DNA of 64,000 bases from assembly GCA_963978905.1 (NCBI GenBank), contig OZ022260.1:44475551-44539550 (forward strand). The letters are read 5' to 3'. How positions within the stretch are numbered: the first letter of the stretch is position 1; each line of letters starts with the position of its first letter. A program made the position numbers and the translations under genes. The stretch comes from Trichostrongylus colubriformis. Its lineage: Eukaryota; Nematoda; Chromadorea; Rhabditida; Trichostrongylidae. The notes under the pieces are model-generated. The model saw only the letters and a list, made by a program, of their open reading frames with translations. It made no database searches and was not told the origin of the DNA. Positions 50,538 through 62,526 of the stretch are shown piece by piece.

Positions 50538-50602
50538 AGGTCGCGTTCATACTTTGCGTACCGGCGGCGACCGTCTCGGTGCGCAAAGTATGAACGCGAC
50601 CT
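50538..50602. repeat. Palindromic MITE, AGG(C/T)CG...ATACTTTGCG family (copy 3)
   Basis: A short 65 bp member with ends AGGTCGCGTTCATACTTTGC and the inverse GCAAAGTATGAACGCGACCT. It abuts the ~500 bp repeat at 50600-51095, so one probably inserted at the other's edge. Confidence 0.85.
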
Positions 50603-51095
50603 TAAAGGAACCGGAAGGGGGTCCGAAACAAGAGAAACATACAAAGAAATGAGCATTTCGTAACGAACGCAGAAGGTTAGAAGCGATAATCGGTGAAAAA
50701 ACCCGAACTCAAAAGTGCATCGCTGCGGTGTGTATTCGCGCCTCATTCGCATCATCGCACTGGCGTTCCGAGTTGTCCGCTGTGGGAGACGGCCGCGGGC
50801 CAACTTTAGTTGTAGCACCTGACCCCCAGCGCAGTGGAGTGGCCATTCCCAACTACATTAACATTCATGTAAGTACATCTAGAAACAATATAAGAAAGAA
50901 CAAAGGAGAAGGTGAAAGGAATGAACAACTTTATAATGGAAACATCTTCTCTTGGCACCATGCCAAGGCGTCAAATTGGCGAGTTTGTGCAATGGCGGTC
51001 ACTTGAACTCGTCCACACTACGTCTGTTCTACCGTAAGCCAAAATTACTCCCTTACGGTGTCTTTAAAGGTGCAGAGCACAGTGCACAGGCCCTG
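50600..51095. repeat. ~500 bp dispersed repeat, inverted partner of 29985-30510
   Basis: Reverse-complement match to 29985-30510, including AAAGTGCATCGCTGCGGTGT, GCCATTCCCAACTACATTAA, TTCTCTTGGCACCATGCCAA and CCACACTACGTCTGTTCTAC. Small open frames inside are not conserved between copies. Confidence 0.8.
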
Positions 51096-54000
51096 CCCAA
51101 CTCCCTTAGCGCCAGTATGTTCACTTTTAAACTGAGAGCTTTCGACATTCACTAGTCCATTTTTGTACGCGCCGCGCAAATTGTAGTGCAAGTGTAGGCG
51201 ATTTGGTGCATGCAGTGGCTTGCATATATCAACTGACGTATAAGTCAGTGTCCTTACCTTTACATACGACTGATGGAGTTCACCTTTCAGTAGGTTATGC
51301 TGGTACGACAGGAAATTCGCGTTGGTGACTGCCGTGCGAAGCGTTGAGTTCGAGATGGGGGCACCGCATTACTCGGGTTCGAATCGATCACGGACTCCTA
51401 CGGTTATTACTGGTGTGATCGCTTCCGGACCGACCCATAGTACGGCGCATGCACTTATGGAGCGTCACGTGTGGCCACGCGAATTTTCTGCCGTAATGGC
51501 CCACACCACAGCGCAGGGATTAAAGGCTCAGTTGGCTTGAGCGGACATGTATCAGATTTGATCCCCTCGTCAGACGAACGGAAGTGCATTACTTTGAGCT
51601 TTTCTGCCCCGCTAGGATCTGAACTAATGCAGAAGTTGGAAATGACGTCAAAAGTACGAGGAAGAATATTTAGCTGGAGGGTTTTTGTCTTAGAGCGGTC
51701 TTATTTCCTGTGGTTTGAAACTACGCTGAAGACGCATGTAAGACATGTAAGACAAGTTGGACCCCAATGACTCGCATCATAAGTGGCTAGAAATTCATCG
51801 GGTTGTTTCTCCTGCCTCGGTAAATGACAGTATTTTCAAAGATCCCCGTTTTCATATTTGTGCTCGTCAAGTGTTTGGATTGGTGGTTTCAAGGAAGAAG
51901 CACACACTTCGCGTGCTCTTTCAAGCGTCGCTACGCATCGCTGGCTCATTTCTCGTTCCTTCCCTTGTCTTTGTTTCGCTCTTATATTCACGTCCGCTCT
52001 CTCAACGCTAATGGCATCCTTTCTCGTGGTGTAGGAATGTGTTTGTGTGTGTGTGTGATGTCCTTCACATTTTCATCACTTGTTCGCCATATCGTCATTT
52101 TCAAACACCCGCTGTTCCGTTGGTAGTAATGAGGACATCGTTACGTGTTCTATTATACACATCGTTGCCATCCTCTTCTCAACCGGGACTAGTCACCACT
52201 GGGACTGCTTGCTATTGCCACTAGTCTTTTATCGATAAAACTTTCCGGATCTTATACCGATGTGATATTATTTTTTACCGTCATTAGTTTCATATGAATG
52301 AGCACTTACCTTAGCGACACCTTCCGTAATTATGCTGGTGTTTCACCCGCGATCTAACCGAAGAAGCATCCTCGAAGAGCGCGAGCGCTCGTTGTTCAAC
52401 GTTCAACGGAAACAAAGGAGCTCGTCTTACGGAATCAAGGCCCCGTCCACCACGTCTACGCAACGATCAGTAGCCCTCCTTCTAGGTTCTGCGAGCTGTT
52501 TTGCACTCGTTGTTTCAAGCACATGACGTACACAAAACATTTTGGATTGCCGTTTATCGAGCATTTCTTCAGCGCAAAACATGCCTGTGCTATTTCAGGC
52601 GTAGACCACTGGGTGCCCGTGAGGGACGTATTGATTTTGCACAAGGAAACGTTTGCGAAGCCCGCTATGGTTAAACCACATGACGTTTCCTTTCAGTTGG
52701 ACATTTTTAAACATTTATTTCATTTCTATTGTTGTTGATTCTTTTGGCTCCCATTCTATCGCGTTTAGGAATGAGTTCCGGCCTTTTTTCATTCGCTGTT
52801 TTTCGTAACGTTCTCTACACCTTTCGACGAAGTCAACATGTGTTCGATAGACCTTTTTCTGCTCTACGCTGCTATTTGTGCTAAGCGGTGCTATTTGTTT
52901 TTTGATTCCTTTGATTGCTTAACATTTATGAGGTTCAGAGATGAAGTAATCTGAAGGCAAAAATTCGCACTGTTGACTATTCCTCCTCATCGTCTGCCAC
53001 GGGGTCTAGAAATATATGTGCATATGTTTCCGATATGGCTTTTTCAGCTCTACAAAACAGTTCCATTTCTTTTTGATCGTTTGATTGTTTGTTATTTTCA
53101 AGGTTTAGTTGGCCCATCGAGGCTCCCATCTCTGGCTGCGAAACGGAAAGGGCGGACCATGCCAATGTAGCAGTTGGTCGAATTATCGCGCGGCCGCCCG
53201 CGGCGAGTGCGAGTCGTTTGCAGCTTTATCTAGTGAAACAACAACAACAACAACAACAACATAGGCAAACTTCCAAAGTTTCCATCCGGCAACCTTTGGA
53301 GATCCTTCGCGGTACCAGCCCATTGCGGCTTGAGCGGAATTACAAGTGACTGCGGCAAGTCGTAGTGACGGCGCGGCGATGCGATGCCGCAAAGCGAAAC
53401 TTCGACCAATCGCCGCACACCGTACAGTCGTTCTCCTTCTTAATGTATGAGTTCACTCCCACTCAGTTGGATTGCATTCGATCCCGTTCCTTGGCGTTGG
53501 CGGGCAATCAGTGGTCCGCTACTGAGCGTGGAGTGCAAAAGGAGGATTGACTCACGGTCAGTGGCGTGTGGATCATTCTCACTTTACTAAAATCATGAGC
53601 CAATCCTTGTAGTCGTTGGCGCATTTATCTTCAGAAAGTGCATAAAATGCCCTCATTGCCTATTTCGTTTTACCTAAAAACAGTCCGTGTGTGCGGCAAT
53701 GGAGCTGCACATGAGCTTTTACAATTTTGCTAGCAGTCATTATACGTTTCAACAATGGGCCGGTTTGCGGCCAACACAACAACATAGAGTGCGACGAGAA
53801 CAAATGTTCTCGGTTCCGCAGGTGCTGAAAATTTAGCGGAACGACACTAGTTCACGTCAAACCATTATCACGCATTCATTAAGCGCATTAAGACGCTAGA
53901 CTTTCTCATCTTTCGTAATGATACTCATTAACTGCTTGCTCTTTTACGATCACCTGATGTTGTCGTCGTTGTGATTCGAAATATAAGAAAATTGAAAAGA

Positions 54001-55036
54001 AACTCGACCAGGTTCCAATTCATGAACAGAGCGCACGCAACCATCGACGGCTCAGTCGCCAGCAGTGTCGCTTGGTGAGAGCAGCCTTTGCTTTTGACTT
54101 GATTTCAAATTGTGTTACCTTCTTTACTGAACTTTCTGTGACGTGCTTGATTATGTAGCCTTTCACTACTACTCTTCTTCCTTCGAAAATAATAGTTTCG
54201 GAATTTATAGCTCGTAAGTTGAATAATGTCAAAAAATTGCATTTCAAAAATTTCTCATTCTTATTTTACTCAAAAAAGTATGCTATGATACAGGGCGTTA
54301 TCAATATCGCACTAGTCCACTGGGTCTGACCCTTCGGTCCGTCTACTTCCCATCATCTCATCTCATTTTGAGCGTGGTGATCCGCGTCGGTACATGTGGA
54401 GTTTTCGTCCTTATTTTGCTTTAAGGAGTTTAGACAGGCACCTGTGACACTCCCTGTTTATGTGTGTTGTTGCTTTATCTGAATCTTTTTTTTAAGCTAG
54501 AACGGTTAACGAACAACATCAAAAAATTGTTAAAATTGTAAAAAATGGTTGATTAGAATTTGAAGTGGCTCGTTAAGCCGCCAGCACAACCGGTTCTTTA
54601 GAAAAGGGTAGTTACCCCACTTTCTTCTATTCTTTGTGGTATTCTTGTTACCGCTGATTGCATTGCGTGCGCAGTTTTCATGTGGTTTTCGTGTGGTATC
54701 ATGTTACACTAGTACCGCTAGTCATGCTTATTAGATTCACATCTTTATGCCATTCGCATTGTACTTCAAAACATTATGTCACATAATTGTCTCGCTACCT
54801 ATACTTTGTCTTTCTTCTCCCGTTACTACATCCTTGGGGTGTGTAGCTTTATGTCGAAAAATCGCTTCGCGGCTTCGCACCCGTGGCGCAATCAGCACGA
54901 CTTGCCGCTTTCAGATGGGATTCTGCTCATGACCCAAAATTATGGCACTGTGGGAGCCCTTTTGAGAAAGCTACATTTGTTATGTTTTGTTAGCTGAGAA
55001 CGAGATACAGTAATGCAGACTGCATAATTGCAGGGT
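51096..55036. other. Intergenic with scattered repeats, no supported gene
   Basis: Notable items are a GT-rich microsatellite at about 52038-52060, a CAA repeat at about 53236-53262, and a repeat at 53185-53420 that shares words in inverted orientation with 9093-9450, including the GC-rich core GGCCGCCCGCGGCGAGTGCG at 53191. Open frames here show no conserved domain. Confidence 0.4.
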
Positions 55037-55335
55037 GCTATCGTAATGTGGGGGGCATCTAATAAAAATTAGCCCATCTAAGCATCTTGAGTGAATTTTT
55101 GAGGGGTCGTCCTGCACTCTCAGGTAAATAATTTTGCTGTTTTTCAAACCTTTTGCCTGAGCCTGACAAGGTGATTCCTATCCCCTTCTAGGCACAAAAA
55201 GGTAGAAAAGTGATCCCTATTCTTTTCTAAGCAGAAAAAAAAGGTAGGAAAGTGCGAAGATCTATGTAGAAAAGTGAGCCACATCTCCTTCTGTTAATGA
55301 CCATAAAGAGATGACCCCCACCTCACTGCGATAGC
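55037..55335. repeat. MITE of the GCTATCGCA family (complete copy)
   Basis: Ends are GCTATCGTAATGTGGGGGGC on the left and GCTATCGCAGTGAGGTGGGG on the opposite strand at the right. The interior shares the AAGCATCTTGAGTGAATTTT block with 2688-2879 and contains two imperfect copies of a GTAGAAAAGTGA(T/G) phrase. Confidence 0.7.
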
Positions 55336-56053
55336 ATACTGCAGTCCTGTTCATCCACCTGACTGCAGTCCCGTCTAAAACTATAAAATTTGAAAGTTAA
55401 AAACGGCTGTAAACAACAACAAAGTAAACAACATCAACTCAAAAATGCTCCGTAATCACCAGATAAATTTTTTCGGGCGTCAAACTGCGAAGGACTTGTG
55501 CCAGTCGCACGCGAAAACTCGACTTGCCGCGGGCGGCCACGCAACTTCTCGACATAAGGCTACACACCCACGTCTCTGACAGTTGAGTCTCGGAGTTTCG
55601 TTCACAACTGACGGATATGATATGAGCGAGATTCGTGGCCATTTCCTATCGGTTATCAATCCTCACCAGAGCCGCCGTATAGTTAGCAACCCGCCGTGGT
55701 TAGGTTGATCATTTGATACGTCTACCCACGATTCCCGCAAATCCCAAAGACTGTCGTCTTCAAGAACATACACGAAGTTTCGCATTAGGTCGCCACGAGT
55801 AGTAAAGGAGCAGTGCTGAAGAGGAGAAGATCGAAAATTAGCACGCCTGAGTGAAAGTGCGGGCGCGTGACCCAATACGTGGCCAGGTCATTTGCCAACG
55901 AAATGCGATCGTGCTGTTCTGCGCAAAGTATAACCGCAGCTTTACGTCGTATAACGCAACAGCAGACCCTTGGCGCTATTTTTCCCTCTGCATCATTTAT
56001 TGTTATCAGATGAAGCGACTCTAGCTGTAGAGCTGTAGACAACAGCTTGTAGA

Positions 56054-56464
56054 CTGAAACTACAAGACAAGGCTGCAGCTTAAATCTGCGACATGAAAAA
56101 ATGCCATGCGAGTTCCCCGGGGTCGACTCGTCCTCCATGTGACCATTGCATCCTGGCGTGGAACCAAGTCCCACTGTCCTTCTACTTATTTGATGTTGCC
56201 ATCGACTGCAATGTTCTGTGTTGGGTCGAGGTGCCCGGAGTGTCGACCCGGCTGCGCGAAGCGCAGAAACCGAGAGCAGGTGTCTGAGACACTGGCGCAG
56301 GTCGACACTCTGAGCACCTCGACCCAACACAGAACAAGGGACAGTGGTACTTGGCTCTGCAACGCCAGGATGCAATGGTCACATGGAGAACGAGTCGACC
56401 CGGAGAGCTATGGCATTTTTTTCGTGTTGCAGATTTTAGCTGCAGCCTTGTCTTGTAGTTTCAG
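56054..56464. repeat. Foldback element, ~410 bp
   Basis: The outer arms CTGAAACTACAAGACAAGGC and their exact inverse close the element. Further in, GTCGACTCGT, CATTGCATCCTGGCGT and GTTGGGTCGAGGTGC are each matched in inverted orientation. The loop contains GGCTGCGCGAAGCGCAG. The long minus-strand open frame crossing it is a shadow. Confidence 0.9.
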
Positions 56465-57609
56465 TCAGGCCATTTGATGCTTGCACCTTCACTGGAAAAT
56501 ATTATCTCCTATAAGTGCATTTCGTATGAAATGTGCAAAAAAATCCCAAAACTTTGTTGTGTCCTTGTGTGTTTTGAGACTGAAAGTGGCGTTTCACAAT
56601 GAAATCGCTTCAAAGAGTCTACCAATTGTTGCCCATAAAATATGACGATACGGACGAATCGATCGCTGCTCACCATCCGTTCTTAAAGCCATGTTGGAAG
56701 TGCTCGTTATCATTCTAGCAGTCCTTTGGTAGTCTGGTACTATCCCGGTCTTTTTTTCATGTTAGCTTGAGTTATGTGGAATGAAAAGTTGAATTCCGCT
56801 ACTGTATTATCACCGAACCGACAACAGCATTGCATTGGGCGGCATTGCGGTCGATGATAGAATTGAAATGATGAGGGGATAGCGGTGGATGGTCCTGAAC
56901 GTAAGATTGGTAGACGGTCATAACAGAGACGAGTCATCTCTGGAAAACTCGCACTGCATTTTTCGTGCTGTAGATTCAGAAGGGAGTCAAGGCGAGTTCA
57001 CGGTAGTGGACTCTACAGGGAACCCTAACTTTCATGCTATTGGCTCCATGCGGAAATCTAACCTCGGGTTATTTGTTGGTGAAAATTGTTTTCCTTAATG
57101 TAACCACTGGGTCATTGACCGTGATTAGTTGGAGCGAAACAATTTTCATCTAATTCAGGTGTTGTGAAATTTCGGAATCACTATGGCTCTTTATTGTGAT
57201 TTGCGAATTGTTTCACGGTATAGTATTTGACGCAGTTGGTGAGGTCTACGAGCGTGATTCATGCTGTAAACCACACCGTATATGTCCTTTGAGTCCTTCC
57301 TTTTTATTGCTAGTTGCTTAGCACAATCCTGCTATTAGGGCACTCTCAGGTGTCGAGGGAAATGGCCGCTTCAATACGACTCCCTCCTTCCACTGGGAAA
57401 CAAATACGAGTTAAACTTGTGAAAGGCACCCACACAAGGGACAAGGAAATTTGTGCAAACACTTCAAAAACTTCCGTCAAAACATTGCTTCCAGCATAGT
57501 AACGTTGGAGGGGCCGAAGCATTTTATAATCAATATATACAGAGTACAACCAAGATCATTTCTACGCAGAACAACCACATATCATGGCTGACCTATCCAA
57601 TTACGATCT

Positions 57610-57722
57610 CCCCCTACTGCCGATCGAATACGACCCCTTTCGAGTAATCCTCGACTCCGGTGCACCCCCCTACTGCCGATCGAATACAACCCCTTTCGAG
57701 AAATTCTCAACTCCGGTGCACC
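57610..57722. repeat. Short tandem duplication upstream of unc-57
   Basis: CTACTGCCGATCGAATACGA and CTACTGCCGATCGAATACAA begin two copies of a ~56 bp unit that each continue CCCCTTTCGAG and CTCCGGTGCACC. It lies about 200 bp before the start codon, but nothing shows a regulatory role. Confidence 0.7.
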
Positions 57723-57879
57723 TACCTTGCATCATTCATGACCGGTTTTCTAACCGAAAGCGGTTCACTCCTTCGTTCTTTTCTGCTTTCGTGATGCTTT
57801 TCGCATTCATCGTCATAATCAGTTCAATTATTTATGTTCATATTGTGCACATCCGTCTTTATTTATTATCTTTACTATT

Positions 57880-57895
57880 TTATAGGAAAGGAGCA
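57880..57895 (+). promoter_or_regulatory. Probable trans-splice acceptor of unc-57
   Basis: A T-rich acceptor ending CTATTTTATAG lies 18 nt before the ATG at 57914. The short gap and absence of a needed upstream exon suit spliced-leader addition. A cis-spliced 5' UTR is the alternative. Confidence 0.5.
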
Positions 57896-57913
57896 GATAA
57901 GTTCATTACAGTC

Positions 57914-60653
57914 ATGTCGCTGTCAGGACTTCGTAAACAGTTTAATAAAGCCAATCAGGTGATCGATTGTTTACAAAACCTTTCCATTTTCTCTCACTCT
58001 GCTTAAGAGCTCCAGTTCACAAAGCAGTTTTTCAGTATTTGTCCGAAACTATGGGTGCTGCCGAGCCCACCAAGCTTGACGAACAGTACAATGAGATGGA
58101 AAAGGTAATGTAAAGTGCGATTCAGTTAATTCTTGGAATTAATACTATGATTCCAGCACATTGATACGACATACGAGCTTATCAGTGCTCTTGTAGCTGG
58201 AACAAATGAATATCTGCAACCCAATCCTGGTAGGCTTGTTACTGCTTGACCGAATATTAAGCTGTTCGCCTTATAATCTCCCTCTCTGCTTCCCTTTCGC
58301 CAATGTTCTATATCGTGCAATTCTCAGCAACTCGTGCAAAAATGGCAACAATGGGCGCCATTTCGAAGGTGCGTGGTACCGTGAAAACATCACCTTACCC
58401 GCAAACAGAGGGAATGTTGGCTGACACAATGTATAAGTATGGAACTGCTTTAGGCGACTCTAGTGATCTTGGAAAGGTGAACATAGTTTTCTGAATCGTT
58501 AATTTTGTATTCCGCATTCGCAACATTGTAAAAAAAGCAGTTTTGAGGCACTACTCGAAGCAGCAGAAGCTTATCGCCATATGGCTGACATCAAATATCA
58601 AATGGAGGAGAATGTGAAACAAAACTTCATCGATCCATTGACCCATTTGCAGAATAATGAGTTAAAGGATGTCAATGTAAGTGAGGGAGTCAAGTGAAAT
58701 GTCATTCCTACATTTCTACAGTGAAGAAGTAAATGATGTAGAAAAAATACACCATACTGTATATGTGAAATTCATGCACCTAAGTTTCTCTAAAAGAGGC
58801 GAAAGCGTTCACACATCAATAATTGAAATGGTGGAAAGTCTTTAAGCTTCAGGCAGTGCCGTGAGCGCTTTTCGCACAGGGCTTAAATGTAATTCCCGGG
58901 TCCATGAAGTTATGTTGTATTTTTTCTTTTCTTTTTTTTGGTCATAGATGTAATTCCTTCAAGTGAGAACTTTTGGGTTATGACTCAACAGGAATAAGAT
59001 ATACTGTGCGAATTATGGTTCACTTTTTTTAGCATCATCGCACGAAACTGAAGGGACGTCGTCTTGACTATGATTGTAAGAAAAGGCAACAGAGAAGAGG
59101 TGGGCATGATTTCTGCTCCGTTTGAGGAGGGAATGTCCTGTTGGGTATTTTGTTGGTTTTCTGTTCCGGTTTTTTTTTTTTTTTTTGGAAAATCTGGAGA
59201 AAAATGTTCTAGAAATAGGGATGTCAAAAAAAGCCGAGGAGAGCCTTTAGAAAAAAAGATAATGCTTTTTGTTCGGCACTCTGTTCGCTCCGAAACCTTG
59301 TATCTTTGGAATTGTCCTGTCCAGATTTTGAGTTTCAGATGAGGAGTTAATCCAGGCTGAAGAGAAATTGGAGGAGTCCAAGCGGCTAGCCGAGATGGCA
59401 ATGTTCAATGTGTTGAGCAACGATGTTAGCTTGTATATACCATACTACAAAGAAATAAAGTTACTTTGTGAATGTAAGTTCCAGGTGGAACAAGTGTCCC
59501 AATTGCGAGCGCTGGTTGATGCGCAGCTGGATTTCCACCGACAAACGACACAAGTCCTTGAAACTTTGCAAGCTCAACTTGCCGCTAGGTGTGTTTCAGT
59601 GATTCTTTGGTTTGAATACATTTGTATCTGCACTATTGATAGTGTTTTACTTTAGTTTACTATTTTGCTGCCGTTCGTAAAAGCTCGAAAATGTCAATAA
59701 TCAGTTCAGAGTGAAAGAAGCAAGTAGTCGTCCTCGAGCTGAACACCACCCGCAACCAGTTCTCACAGATAGGACACCTCGCTCCAGGTATTTTTGGATT
59801 GCTCTCTTAATAAGATAGGAAACGTGGATGTAATTTGCATGTTGAATACGAAAGAAGTTTTGCTGGACGGTAGAGGTATTTGTGGGCTATAAAAGATCCT
59901 GACGATATTATTTATTGTTGGGGCACGAGTTCACTAACGTGATTTACTATTACTTCAACGGCTTTACATTTTATGTTCCGAAAATTCATACTATCAGATC
60001 GCCCGCAACGGACGGAGTAATGGGTGGCCAGTCACATAGCGGATTCGAGCAACCGCCACCTTACTCAAACGGAAGCGGCTTCCCAGGTTCTGTTGCGTAT
60101 CCAGCAGCAGCGGCACAGCAGCAACAGCAACAGCAGCAGAAACCATCAGCAAAAGCCATGTTCGACTTTGATGCTCAGAACGAAGGAGAGGTGAACTTTT
60201 TGATCATATTAATAGATACAAGCTTCAATTTTGATTAGAAACACCATGGCAGACCCGAAGCGACCACTTTTGGTGATCTAGTACTTTGCTTTTTTGACTT
60301 CATTTTCTTATACCCACTTTTGACTCAGCTTTGTTAGTTTCTGTAACATGTGAAAAGAGGTGCGTCGCTGTGCTCTTCACGACAGTGGGCTTTAGATCGA
60401 AACGATCTTGGAGCGTCAAGCTGCCCATAGGGTTTCACGTAGGAACCTCGTTGGTACCTAAGTATCACTGTAATTAACATCACTGCCGAACTTCTATGAA
60501 GAGCGAGGTACTATGTTTCAGCTGAATCTCAAAGAAGGTCAAGTAGTCGAGCTTATTGCACAGGTGGATGAAAATTGGTTCGAAGGCCGATTAAACGGGA
60601 AAACTGGTCTGTTCCCGATCGCTTATGTTCAAGTTTTGGTTCCTCTGAGATGA
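57914..60653 (+). CDS. unc-57: Endophilin A (N-BAR and SH3 protein of synaptic vesicle endocytosis)
   Basis: Membrane-bending adaptor that recruits synaptojanin and dynamin through its SH3 domain during vesicle recycling at nerve terminals. Eleven exons: 57914-57958, 58035-58103, 58157-58229, 58328-58476, 58548-58676, 59033-59099, 59339-59424, 59485-59588, 59710-59787, 59998-60190, 60522-60653. They sum to 1125 nt (374 aa plus TGA), close to C. elegans UNC-57. The N-terminal amphipathic helix is MSLSGLRKQFNKANQ. The BAR domain spans about residues 10-240, with YPQTEGMLADTMYKYG, QNFIDPLTHLQNNELKDV and KLEESKRLAEMAMFNVLS. A Pro/Gln-rich linker at about 255-312 includes a run of eight Gln. The C-terminal SH3 (about 314-374) has AMFDFDAQNEGEL, the conserved ENWFEGRL and GLFPIAYV. 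The exon ending at 59424 uses the weak donor GTTAGC, confirmed because NDVEQVSQLR is continuous in the family. An AATAAA lies near 61624. Confidence 0.97.
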
Positions 60654-62526
60654 ATTCTCGGGGTGGCCGTCGTATTTATGAAATATTTCCTTACACATGC
60701 CGATTTTAACATAGCTATGCTTCCTTTGTGTACAGTTCGTCTTCATATTGTCATAATTTTCCAGTTTTCGTCGTCGGTGATAATGTCCCTTAGCCCAGTA
60801 GTGTTTGCACCTTATAAATTTTTCCATGCATTTCGTATATCCTTTTTATACATATTTGCATCTATTCACCGTTTAATTGCTGAGGTGCCATTTTCGTCAT
60901 CATCCCGTTAGAGTGGATATACGTTAGCATCAGAAGTAGAAGAATCTACAACACATTAAGATCAGCTTTATACTCCTTACTCTGTGAATTGTTCAAATTA
61001 ACTGTTTGTACTGGACTCACTAAAGGAAAAGCAAATGCGATCATGTGGTGCCGTAGATTGGAGAGAGCTGGTTTTGATCACTTTAAATATCATAAATCTC
61101 AAATTTTGAACTGACACGATTCCAACTTACACAAGATTTCTCGTTGGTCATGAATGGTTCTGTAGTGGTTCTGTAGGTTGTGTACGTACAACGTGAAAAT
61201 TCAGCGTGATCACACTTGCAAACGTGACCGCCTGTCATGATCCAAGCAATAACGAGCGCTATGCGTGAGCATTAGCTCACTTGCTCCATCACATCTACGC
61301 TCACTCGCATTTGCTCTTCTGAGCGATATAGAACTGTTTTAAATTGAAATGTGATGCATTTTCCATATTAAGTAGTTCTACATACTTTCTTAGTCGACAT
61401 TAACCCTCTAGATTCCTGAATTATTCTGTTACAACTTTGTAAATGTGGGAAAAGCTGTCAGCTTTGTGATCTAGTCTTTGTTCCAGTTCGTTCACTACTC
61501 CATATTTGTCGGTGCATTGCAGTCTAGCGGTTAGACGTGATGTGAATGGCAAGAGTTCAGTTCACTTTGGCCGCAGCCGTTCTTGTCATTAAGATTTTTT
61601 AGCATTTATATTGGTTTTGTTGCAATAAATTGTATCTTTGGCGGCTATTAATTAGAGAATCGGATTTCCAAACGAAACAGAAGAAGTAGATGAGAAACTG
61701 TAACAATCATATTTTTCTGCAAATATGAGTTGCTGCGTGTCACTCCCTCCGACCGGTGTGTGGTACTACCTGGGTATTCGCCGAACATGAGCTGTTATGG
61801 TGAATGCATCTACCATAAAGCTACGTCGCTTTAGTGGATATGGGACAAAATATAGATGAACTGTTCTCCGGATCCTTTTCGCTTGAGGATGAGAGGATCC
61901 ATGAGGATGGTAATGTTTCAAGCTAAAGAGGGAAACTTTGCTACCTCTCAACTAGTACTAATGATCGCTGAAGCGACCTATGGAATTTCAGGAAGCGAGC
62001 CTACGAAAAAGTTCTTTTCTTCCTGGAATCTGGGACACAAAAAAACCCTTATAGAGGAAGACGTCGTCCACCAGTTTGGCTTTGTAGATGTAAACTCACA
62101 AATCTGTACTATGCCAGGCATTGGGGGCTGGGTCAAGCTTCCATCGAGGAATCCTCGACAGAGCTGGTCGTATCTGGTCCGCTGGGAAAGGAGGGGGTCG
62201 CAATCGCTGAGTAGACAGGGATCAACGGAATTTCTCAGGCTGAGGGTCCAAAGAGTAGAGGGAGAGATGTGATAAAACTGACTAACTGGGTCATACGAAA
62301 CTAATTTTACTTGATCATCATGAAAACCTCATGCATGCCGCGATCCACAACGACGCCAATGCAACAGTCAATGCCAGTGACCATTTCATTGGTCAGCTGG
62401 CACCAACCACGTACAGAGACACCTCCGAAATTCACCGGTGAATTGTGGGAAGCGGCATCTGTCCACGGGTACCACCGTGAATGAATATTCCGGAAACTAT
62501 GGGATGAAAACGAAAAATTAACTTAT
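60654..62526. other. 3' flank of unc-57 and intergenic DNA, no supported gene
   Basis: An AATAAA at about 61624 is a possible distal poly(A) signal for unc-57. The open frame at 61856-62272 has no recognisable domain and no good splice context. Confidence 0.4.

Noticed and set aside
51370..51400. Sequence GGGTTCGAATCGATC resembling a tRNA T-arm
   Set aside because: No D-arm, anticodon stem or acceptor pairing could be built around it.
55785..56375. 196-codon minus-strand open frame, among the longest in the window
   Set aside because: Most of it crosses the 56054-56464 foldback palindrome and both strands are open. No domain is recognised.
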